This document shows, piece by piece, positions 22,613 through 31,700 of a DNA stretch of 64,000 bases. Position numbers and translations under genes: made by a program. A model generated the notes under the pieces. That model was not told the origin of the DNA. It ran no database searches and saw nothing but the letters and a program-made list of their open reading frames with translations. How positions within the stretch are numbered: the stretch's first letter is position 1; each line of letters starts with the position of its first letter. Source of the stretch: Neostapfia colusana (Eukaryota > Streptophyta > Magnoliopsida > Poales > Poaceae); NCBI GenBank assembly GCA_030760725.1, contig JASWHV010000013.1, forward strand, positions 36,924,699 through 36,988,698. The letters are read 5' to 3'.

Positions 22613-22640
22613 AACCGACTGAACCACAGTTCAGTCGGTT
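22613..22640 (+). promoter_or_regulatory. Perfect 12-bp inverted repeat upstream of the TATA-like box in element C
   Basis: AACCGACTGAAC, spacer CACA, GTTCAGTCGGTT. It lies about 90 bp before the TATA-like motif and is copied at 34003-34030 in the 3' LTR. It could be a dimeric transcription-factor site or a hairpin; its role is unknown. Confidence 0.6.
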
Positions 22641-22728
22641 CCCGGCTGTTGTGCGCGCGCGCCACCGAAGGGGCCGGCCGGCGCCAGCTCCTGCTGCGTG
22701 CCCCAAGCCGGAGACCAGACCGCCGAGC

Positions 22729-22736
22729 TATTTATT
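22729..22736 (+). promoter_or_regulatory. TATA-like box of element C 5' LTR
   Basis: TATTTATT, 756 bp into the LTR, followed by a GC-rich stretch without ATG up to about 22880. The position agrees with the clear TATA box of element A. The 3' LTR copy is 34119-34126. Confidence 0.5.
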
Positions 22737-24526
22737 CCCTCCCCGGCGTGCCTCAGTCACCATTTCCCCGAGCTACCGACGTGCGCGACTGCTTTTCCCA
22801 CTGCCATCGCCGCCGCTCGAGTTCCTGCTTGATCAAGCCGATCGCAGCTCCCTCTTTCCATTCCAAGGTCCCAGCAAGGTACTAGCAACCATCCTCCATC
22901 CTTCCCATTGATAGAAATCGATTGAAACCGAGTGATATCGGCTGTGCCGAAAGATCAAACTCGGAACTGGAAACCGCCGCACCTCGGGCTCTCGTGGACA
23001 GCCCAACCTGGGCGTTGTCACGCCCGAGCCAAGGCACCCTTGGACGCGCAAGTGATCGGTGCTGCTCATCCCCGAGCCACAGCTCGAGTGGTTGCTCACC
23101 GGCGGCGAATTTCCACTTTTCCCCTTTCTGTGTGCAGAACGACCCTCGGGTACGATTCTGTTTAATTCGTGCTCTAGAAAGGATTAGAGGGCCTCAGGCC
23201 ACTCCCACACGAACTAGACACGGTGACGCACAAGTTGCCTTCACAACTCTGGGCCGGAGAACTTCTGTGCCCGGCGTAATTCAAGGTCTACTAATGGCGG
23301 AACGCACGGGGGGTATCGGGCGCACGGTGAGGACCTATTTCGGGCCTTCCCCGAGCTGCCCCGAGTTCATGTCGACCTTCTCTGAGGTCCACTGATACTC
23401 CCCGACCGGTTTCCCAAGTAGCTGAGGCACTAGGAGCATCAGCCGACATGGCCGAAGTCGTTCCGATATGGCGGCTCGTCGCCGACCATGCTCCGGCCGT
23501 TGTCATGAGCAGCTGACCCTCGGATCATGTTCCCCAAGTAAAAGTAGGCAGGGGCGGCCAGAATCAAGAAGTTTGAAGCTGTACAGCAGCCGGCGGCGAG
23601 CTCTCCGGCGAGGTCCCTCGGCGGCGGAGCGCGGGTGTCGCGAGGTTGAAGAAGGGGGTGGACCCCAGCTGTCAGCGGCCGATATTTTGAATCGGGATCC
23701 GGCTGCGGCCGGGATCGGGTGTGCTGGCGCGCAAAAGCCTTGTGGGCCGCGGTGTGCTGTCGCTTCGGCGTGCGACGCGTGTCCCCTGGGCCCACGCGCG
23801 AGTTTAAACTTTTCCCCGATTTTCAGATTTCCTTCAAACTTCAAATCCTTATAACTTTGGCTAGAAAGCTCCAAATCGAGTGAACCAAATTTTGCTGGAT
23901 TCAGCTCTCTGAGTACTTTCCAGAAAATCAAGTTTCACTTCATGAAATTCCTTAATTCTCCAGAATTAATTCCTTAAAGTTTAAACTGTTAGGAATTTTA
24001 ACTGGAGAATCCTTTGGAGGAAAATCCTGCAATTTTGCTGAGATGTTCACCAAAATATCCTTGAACTACCATAAAAATTTCAGATCCATTTGAGCTCATT
24101 TAGTCCACCTAATGGTGTGATTAGTAAAACTGTTCCAGAGAAAATAGAAAATGTTCAGAAACATTTTCAGAATTTTCTCTGAAATTGTTTAGCTCATATC
24201 TTTAGTTAGAGACTTCCAAATTAAGTGAGACCAATTCCATTAGAACCCTCTGAAAATCTAGTTTTCAGAAAGTCATAGTTTGTTTCATGAAAATACCTAG
24301 AACACCCTAAAAGCCTTTAATTAAGGTCAAGGACATAATTATTTGTGGAGGGCTCAAATGAGCTTTGCTGCAACTAAAACTTGACCAAGTCTCTGTTTAG
24401 GTTGTAACCAAGCCACAGTAAAAGTTTCACAGTCATTAGGTCTATCTAGTAAAGGTTATAGACTTCACAACTTCAAAGTTAATACAAAAGCATTTAATTA
24501 ATACATACATTGTTCTTATCATGTAG

Positions 24527-25787
24527 TCGCTAAGGTCGAGGAGGAACCCGAAGTCCTAGACTTCGTTACTCCGGAGGAACAGCTAGCCTACGACCAAGAG
24601 CAGCAAGGCAAGCCCCGGTTTGCATTAACCATTTTATAAATTTTTATTGTTTTGAGCACATACTTGTTTTCTTTATGTTGTGCATCAGAGTCTTGTTTGG
24701 AAACCCCACTGCATAGCCAAGAAAACCATGGGTTGGGGTTTAGGATTGCAAACCCCGTTAGCCACTGCATTGCTAGGATAGAGTAGGATTCGGTACAAGT
24801 CGAGTAGTTGGAACTACTCGCGAGAATAGGCTAGAGGCACATTGCTCGGGTAGAGATAGCACATGATACACATGGCAAGAAAATGAGACCGAGCGGAGAG
24901 TAAGGGCAGCAGGACTTTGGGGCCTGTGTGCTGTAGCTCCGCTTGTGTCGATTGAGGACCGAGCCGTGTGCGGGCCTGTTGAACAAGCTAGAACAGTACC
25001 GAAGACCTACCGGCTATATGGGAACCGGGAAACTGATGTAACTCGGGTAGCTGGGTATTGAGGCATTGCCCGTCGTTCAGAGGGTAGGTTGAGAGCTCGA
25101 GGTGTAAATCAGCTGGCGGCACAGAGATGCGCGTGCAGGGACCTCTTGCTCGGGACGATGGGACCGGTTCAATATTTGGCTAACGGGTGAAAGGTAGTCG
25201 CGTACGGCGTCCGTGATGGTTGTTGTAGGCAACATCGAGTACGGGCGTACGTGACGGGTTGTTCGGGTAACCCTGCAGGTGTAAATCGATTATAATCGCC
25301 GTCCCTCGCGGTCAGTGAGTACCACTTGTTCACTGTACCGTGACGTAGAAAGAACAGGCTAGTTACATGTTAAAATGTTGCTGATTGAAAGTTGGATATT
25401 GATTGTTAATGATATGTTGTAGCTTAGTGCTAACTAAAGTTCTTTTCAACTTTGGGCAAAGTACATGAGAGAAATGCGTTTCTTGTTTGATTGCGGCTCT
25501 CTCATGTGCCTTAGCGTAAAGTTCTCCACAACCTGCTGCTAAAACTTGAAAGTAAGGTTCTACTAATTAGGCGAGTCCTTGCAAATGATTTTTACCTCAT
25601 GCAACCCATCACCCTCATGTAGAAGTTTCATGTTTAGGTGAGACGGGTCAGACTTGCTGAGCCTTCGTGCTCACTGCTTGTGTTTGAAGCTTTTGCAGGG
25701 TTCTATGAGGGAGGGACTCCCGAAGAGGAGACGGAACCCCAGGAGGGGAACCCCGTCGAGTGGGAGTCGTGCACGCCGCAGAGTTAG
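24527..25787 (+). other. Putative two-exon acidic ORF in element C 5' LTR (exons 24527-24607 and 25699-25787)
   Basis: Exon 1 follows ATCATGTAG, is 81 nt (2 + 26 codons + 1), encodes an acidic segment with EVLDFVTPEEQ, and ends CAAG|GCAAGC. The intron is 1091 nt and ends CTTTTGCAG. Exon 2 joins in the same phase, is acidic, contains VEWESCTPQS at its end and stops with TAG at 25785-25787. AATAAA follows 105 nt later. The second-exon ending resembles B (AEWEPYTPR). No upstream ATG is evident in the predicted first exon, so it may be part of a longer spliced product or use another start. Confidence 0.48.
24801..24820 (+). other. Intronic hairpin in element C 5' LTR
   Basis: CGAGTAGTT GG AACTACTCG, a perfect 9-bp stem, 194 nt downstream of the GC donor. 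It is copied at 36191-36210 in the 3' LTR. E and B have a 7-bp version with a 7-nt loop. Confidence 0.6.
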
Positions 25788-25891
25788 TGTGCGAGTGTGC
25801 TAGCAAGGACACGTTCGAGGGCTGAACGTGCACTTGATGCTTAGTCTACGCCCGCGAGTGTGGACTAAACTTATTTTGATGTAAACATGTT

Positions 25892-25914
25892 AATAAACTT
25901 GTTTATGTAATAAA
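25892..25914 (+). promoter_or_regulatory. Polyadenylation-signal-like motifs in element C 5' LTR
   Basis: AATAAA at 25892-25897 and 25909-25914, after the stop of the putative LTR ORF and about 105-125 bp before the LTR end. The 3' LTR copies (37282 and 37299) would serve the genomic RNA. Confidence 0.55.
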
Positions 25915-26018
25915 GCTTCCGCTTCCGCTTTGTACCTTTGACGTGTGTTATACGGTGTTGTGCAACGCAGCACCCCTCAGCGTGATCCTGGCTCGACAGG
26001 ACCAGTGGGGTCGTGTCA

Positions 26019-27518
26019 GCGTGGTATCAGAGCTCGCTTGAGGTTTAACACAGTACAAAGGTCTTCTTTTTCAAAAATCCAGTGAGGAACGAGTTAGTAG
26101 CCCGTATAAGGATGTTATTAGTATATAGAAAGTGGCTTATTAACTTATTTGTTATGTCGGAAAATCGTGCATCTCGGGACGTTCATGTCTTGGGGGGTGC
26201 ACGTAAGCGCTGTCCACCAGTGCGCACAAGCTGAAGGGTGGAGCCCCACGGGTGGCAGGTAACCCGACCCGCTTTGATATCCTCTACAACTCTTCATGTC
26301 GTTTGGGGTATTCGAGCAACGTCTGTCCCTGGCGTGCGTGGTGCAACATGGGAGACCCCGTCACGTGGTCTGAAACGTGAACACGTAACTCAAGGCGTGT
26401 TTGGCTTGAGAACATCCGGGCGAGTGATGACGGCCGGGTGTACAAACTGTATGGATTCCGGGCTCGGTGTGCAGCCGAGTCTGATGATTGTTTGAGTTTC
26501 TGCAGGTAGCCTTACCACGAAACGGTAGACGTGTAGCATCCGTGTGCGAGTGACGAGTAGTGCCACTGAACTAACGAAGCCGGCTAAATCCGGTATAGGT
26601 TTTTCCTTTGTGAGGACGTAGTACCGACATAATCTGGTGACGCCTCGACGTCACACCCAACTAAATGAACAACTTCATTTAAAAACTTGAAGGTTTTGAT
26701 CCAAAGTAGTAAAACTTGATGTAACTCCTTCCCTTGAACAGGATATTCAAAGTTAATAAATTTTCAACTTATAGGATGTTAAGGACAGAGCACTCTGTTT
26801 TCAGCTAAATCAAGGCTGAAGTTAATCAGAGGTTAGAGGTTGAGTTCTTTCGAGGTTGGGGTCGTATGATACATTTCTGGAAAGCTTTGGAGGAGCTTTA
26901 CAACTTTTCTGTTGAGTTCCAGAGGTGTTTCATCCCTTAACCACTCGAAAAATGCAGTAGAGTTGAAACTGTCCAGAAAACAGGACGGAGCAAAGACTCT
27001 CTGTAGACTCTCTGTAAATTAAGCATAACTTCCTGCATAAAAATCCAAAAATAGAAAATGAGGTGGTTCTGGGAAGCTTATGAGATGGGTTACAACTTTG
27101 TAACAGAAAGTTTTGTCAGATTAGGAACAGAATTAACTGGAATTCTTGGATCAAATCAGTACCTAAGGCAGGGAGGTGCTGTCCAATTGTTCCCAGAAAT
27201 TCTGTTAACTTTGACATCTCATAACTTTTGAACCAGAGCAGATCTTAGGCCAACCAAATACTTTCTGGAAAGCTATTGAAGTTAACTTTAACTTTGATGT
27301 TGAGCTCCAGGACTGGTTTTGCTTTTAACCTGGCCTAAATCAGATTGATATGGAAACTGGTCAGGGCTGTCATGGGAACAGCAGATCAGCAGTCAAATTT
27401 GTTTAAAAATTTGAACTATGTTTCCAAGTGTTAAGGGTTCAATGACATATCTTATGTTATAACTCAATGGTTTACTGTTTAAATAAATATTTGACATTTC
27501 TCAAATATATTTTTACAG
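26019..27518 (+). other. Element C primer-binding site and leader
   Basis: TGGTATCAGAGC at 26022-26033 is the exact initiator tRNA-Met primer-binding core, three bases after the LTR. The following 1.5 kb has no convincing ORF. It contains CCGGC TAAAT CCGG near 26580, a conserved 'gtgaggacgtagtaccgacat' phrase (split: GTGAGGAC, GTAGTACCGACAT), an imperfect copy of the AACAGAG palindrome near 26785-26799, and three degenerate ~195-nt units starting near 26877, 27070 and 27266. It ends ATTTTTACAG at the ORF0 ATG. Confidence 0.85.
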
Positions 27519-28463
27519 ATGGCAGCAGATAAACGGTTGGAGAACGGGTGGGTAGTTTCCCACTGCTCTGACCGTAGCGGCTACCCGGGAGCATTGTGGC
27601 TAATGCTCCAATATTTCGGGTACAACCAGATGCCGCAATACTTCGCCAAGGAAGAAGGCGAAGAGGGGAACAAGACGTGGACGATCCATGTCGAGGTTCC
27701 TGCAGGGCCTACGCCACCCGGTTGGGTGCCATTCACCGTCACGGTGAGAGGAAGACAACCGGAAGGGATGTGGCAAGTGGCAGCCCGTGACACTATGTCA
27801 CGTTTCTGCCAACTACACGTACAGGCTATGGAGGGAACTCCATACGCACTCGTTCCGGTGGAGGGACGAGCTCAGCATGTGTGGGAAGAGAGGTACCTAG
27901 AGGCAACAAACCCGAGTTGCCCAAGGTACAACCCCGCGGAGGCAAATCTCAGCCTCCAAATGAGGGCGGGAAACGCTGTGATGGACAGCCAAGCTGTTCA
28001 TACGGAGCATCTCGCCACCAAGCTCAAGGAGAGCACAAGCCGTGGAGATCATTTTGAGAGTGCTCACAGTGCACTCCGCAATGTGCTCCTTCCGACGATC
28101 AAGCGACTGAATGAACAACACAATCAGTTGCGTCGTCTGAAGAAGGCAAAGAAGAAGAGCCGTGTTGACATTGCGGCGTTGCAAGAGCTGGTGCAGACCC
28201 TAACCCAGCAGAATGAGGACCTTGCTCAAGAGCGGGACGACGCTATTGAGGAAGGACAAGGCTGGGAAGAGGACTACAACCAGGCTATGGACGAGGTGCA
28301 TGCATTGCAGGACCTCGTGCCCCCGGTATTGGGCGTACCGGTAGTCTTGGGTCTTCCAGCCATGGGAGAACCTGGAATGGGAGAAGAGGTGGTAGACCCC
28401 GAGCCACCAGCAGAGGTACCGGAGGAGGACGACCCACAGGAGGTCGAGTTCTACTCCGAGTAG
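27519..28463 (+). CDS. ORF0: extra 314-aa coiled-coil protein upstream of gag
   Basis: Intact ORF from ATG (directly after TTTTTACAG) to TAG, between the primer-binding site and gag of C. I do not recognise a named family. Residues 1-125 look globular and tryptophan/aromatic-rich (GYPGALWLMLQYFGY at 21-35, GMWQVAARDTMSRF at 83-96). Residues about 184-266 are charged and heptad-like, a probable coiled coil, with a basic RRLKKAKKK at 205-213 that could be a nuclear signal. The tail 285-314 is acidic and proline-rich, ending EVEFYSE. It has no signal peptide or membrane segment, so it is not envelope-like. Gag starts 272 bp downstream in the same direction. B has no such ORF in its leader. The acidic tail recalls the acidic LTR exons in composition only. 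A structural, RNA-binding or host-interaction role is speculation. Confidence 0.9.
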   Translation: MAADKRLENGWVVSHCSDRSGYPGALWLMLQYFGYNQMPQYFAKEEGEEGNKTWTIHVEVPAGPTPPGWVPFTVTVRGRQPEGMWQVAARDTMSRFCQLHVQAMEGTPYALVPVEGRAQHVWEERYLEATNPSCPRYNPAEANLSLQMRAGNAVMDSQAVHTEHLATKLKESTSRGDHFESAHSALRNVLLPTIKRLNEQHNQLRRLKKAKKKSRVDIAALQELVQTLTQQNEDLAQERDDAIEEGQGWEEDYNQAMDEVHALQDLVPPVLGVPVVLGLPAMGEPGMGEEVVDPEPPAEVPEEDDPQEVEFYSE

Positions 28464-28735
28464 GGGGTTACGGTTGCCAAGTAGGGCAGCTAGGGTAGCG
28501 TAACCCAACTTTTGTAATCGGTGACATGTCGTGTAGACAGTAGCGTATGTATAGGTAGTGACGACATGAGCACGACTTCTCGGAGATCCGAGAATAATGT
28601 ATCTTGTATAAAGTTTATGCTTTATCAATATATGTGAATGTTGTGCAAGTTAATCATGCGTCGCTTCAATACTTACTCCTGTTTATGGAATTTTGAGTAA
28701 GACATGTGCTAATTGCTGCTGTGTTGAATTTCAGA
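28464..28735 (+). other. Spacer between ORF0 and gag of element C
   Basis: A 272-bp AT-rich gap with no ORF. It has a perfect hairpin TTCTCGG AGAT CCGAGAA at 28577-28594, then an AT-rich stretch with ATAAAG TTTATG CTTTAT. It ends TTGAATTTCAG, one base before the gag ATG. Its 3' half resembles the final part of the E and B leaders (TTGTGCAA(A)GTTA). Confidence 0.75.
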
Positions 28736-31700
28736 ATGACGCGTACTCGTGCCAACCCCGATGTTGGAGGTACTAGCCAAGGGGGAGAGACCTCCCAACC
28801 ACCTCCCGAGGACTCCTCGGGACAGCAGCAGCAACAGCAACAGCAAACACCGCCACCGCCACTGCCAACGGTTACATTGGCCGACATTGTCGCGGCAATG
28901 GCGGGTTCACACCAGCAGCATACAGAGCTGCTGCAAACGTTAATTGCGAATACGTCTCGCCCAGAGAGACGTCAAGATCGTGAGGAGCGCCAACAGAGCT
29001 CCTACTCTGACTTCCTGGCGACTCATCCCCCTGTATTCTCAAGGGCGGATGAACCACTTGACGAGGACAACTGGCTCCGCGCCATAGAGATGAAGTTCGG
29101 GCTGCTCCAAATCAGCGAGCAGCGCAAGACTCAGTTCGCGGTCCAGCAGCTCCAAGGATCCGCGAGCGCGTGGTGGGCCAACTTTTGTGCTTCACAACCC
29201 ACCGACCGAGTGATGACCTGGGCGGAGTTCCGGACGGCCTTCCGGGCCTATCATATACCGCCCGGTTTGATGAAGAGGAAGACGCAGGAATTCCTACACC
29301 TGCAACAAGGGAGCCGGAACGCGCTGGAGTACTCCAGAGCGTTCAACGATCTCGCACTCTACGCGTCGTATCACGCAGATACGGACGAGAAGCGGCGGGA
29401 CCACTTTTACCAGGGGCTTAACCCGCTCCTGAAGGACAAGCTGGCGATGTTCAATCGCGGCAGCCTCAACGACATAATTGATGCTGCGATTGTTCAGGAA
29501 GACTCCGGCAAGGAGTTGGCGGCGGCAGAGCGAAAGCGAAGCGCGCCGCAGAGCAGCGGAGAAGGAGGCGGTCCTTCTCAGAAGTTTCGGATGGTGAATC
29601 GCCCACCATCAGGTCCGCGCTGGCAGCCACCACAGCGGTCGATGCCGTTCCGCGGTCGGCCGTATTCTTCACCGGCATTCCGGCCGGCACTGCCAGCACC
29701 ACCGCAACAACAACAGCAGCAGCGGGCGATGCCGCGTGCGTTTGCACCTCCGCAACGCATGCCGGGCTTTCGTCCACCAAGTACTCCACCAGCAGCGGCC
29801 ACATGTTACAAGTGTGGTCGTCCAGGACACTTCGCGAGCAGTTGCCCGGAGAGGCAAGGCGGCGGAGTGGTACCACAGTTTCCGGGGAGGAATCAACCCC
29901 GGAACCCTACTAATGCGCGGCGGGCAAACCCTAGGCCCGGTACTGTCCACCAGCTTGCCATTGAGGACGTGCCGGAGGGCGAGCCAATCCTTGCGGGTAT
30001 GTTCCAACTCCACCAGCATCCCGCTATAGTACTATTTGATTCAGGCGCCACGCATAATTTTATTAGCCAAGCTTTCATTGCTAAACACAGCTTGCCAATA
30101 CTACCCACCGATAGTCCATATTTAATTTGTTCACCGGGTGGGAAGATTTCAGCAAGCGTAATGGTCTCCAAAGCACCATTATGCTTAGCGGGTAGAGTGT
30201 ACCCCACGTCTCTCATTATCTTAGAGGGACAGAAGGTCGATGTCATCCTAGGGATGTCGTGGTTAAACCGCCACGGCGCTGTTTTAGACACCGTCCTCCG
30301 AGTCGTGCACTTAAACTCAGGAGTGCACGGTTCTCACTCATTATTTCTGGACAGTCCAGAAATAAAACTTCCAAGTGTCTATCAAGCCACAACCATCAGA
30401 TTGGAAGACATTCCAGTGGTCCGAGAATTCCCTGATGTATTCCCGGATGATTTGCCGGGGATGCCACCCGATAGAGAGGTGGAGTTCAAGATTGAACTTG
30501 CACCGGGAACCATGCCAATATCCCGAAGGCCGTACAAGATGGCGCCCAAGGAGTTGGCTGAACTGAAGACTCAGCTCACGGACCTTCTGGAGAAGGGTTT
30601 TATTAGGCCGAGCTCCTCGCCATGGGGCTGTTCGGCATTATTTGTCAAAAAGAAGGATGAAACGTTGCGGCTTTGCGTGGACTACCGTCCATTAAATGCC
30701 GTAACCATCAAGAACAAGTACCCGTTGCCACGGATCGACATGTTGTTTGATCAGTTGGTCGAAGCAAAGGTCTTTTCCAAGATGGATTTAAGATCCGGGT
30801 ACCATCAGATTAAGATCAGGGCTGAGGACATTCCAAAGACAGCTTTTTCGACAAGGTACGGACTTTATGAGTACCTGGTCATGTCCTTTGGCCTCACCAA
30901 TGCTCCAGCTCACTTCATGTACTTAATGAACTCGGTGTTCATGCCGGAGCTGGACAAGTTTGTCGTGGTCTTCATCGACGACATCCTGGTATATTCCAAG
31001 TCGGAGGAAGATCACAAGAAACATCTGCGTATAGTCTTGCAACGGCTGCGGGATCACAAGTTATACGCAAAGTTCAGCAAATGCGAGTTTTGGATATCGC
31101 AAGTGCCTTTCCTCGGGCATATCATCTCAGCGGAGGGTATCGCTGTGGACCCGAGCAAAATCACGCAAGTGCTGAATTGGAAATCCCCGAGAACTGTTCA
31201 TGAGGTACGGAGTTTCCTCGGACTCGCGGGATATTATCGGAGGTTCATTCCGAACTTCTCGAAGATTGCCAAGCCAATGACAAAGCTGCTGAAGAAGGCT
31301 ACCAAATATGTTTGGAGTCCAGCATGTGAAGCAGCATTCAAGGCTTTAGTCAAGCACCTGACATCAGCACCGGTTTTGGCGCAGCCAGACACAACAAAAC
31401 CGTTCGATGTGTACTGCGATGCATCCGGCATTGGGCTCGGATGTGTGTTGATGCAAGACCGAAGGGTGGTCGCGTATGGGTCACGGCAGCTTAGGAATCA
31501 TGAGCAAAATTATCCAACTCACGACTTGGAGCTCGCTGCCGTGGTACTTGCACTGAAAATGTGGAGGCACTACCTACTCGGTAACCTCGTACATTTATAT
31601 ACCGACCACAAAAGCCTCAAGTACATATTCACTCAGAAGGAGCTGAACATGAGGCAACGAAGATGGTTAGAACTGATAAAGGATTACGAGATAGAGATCC

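Larger units (their letters stand above)
21973..26018 (+). repeat. Element C 5' LTR (4046 bp)
   Basis: Starts TGTAAGGGCC and ends GGTCGTGTCA. Contents in order: a 12-bp palindrome 22613-22640; a TATA-like TATTTATT 22729-22736; a GC-rich leader with a candidate donor CAAG|GTACTA after 22878; acidic exon 24527-24607; hairpin 24801-24820; acidic exon 25699-25787; AATAAA at 25892 and 25909. Confidence 0.97.

Noticed and set aside
22579..23931. Overlapping GC-rich ORFs of 70-157 aa on both strands, repeated at 33969-35321
   Set aside because: They lie in the LTR leader/intron, overlap in several frames without known motifs, and repeat only because the LTR is duplicated.
26019..26040. A tRNA gene near the LTR junctions
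   Set aside because: The tRNA-like match is only the primer-binding site complementary to initiator tRNA-Met; no cloverleaf surrounds it.
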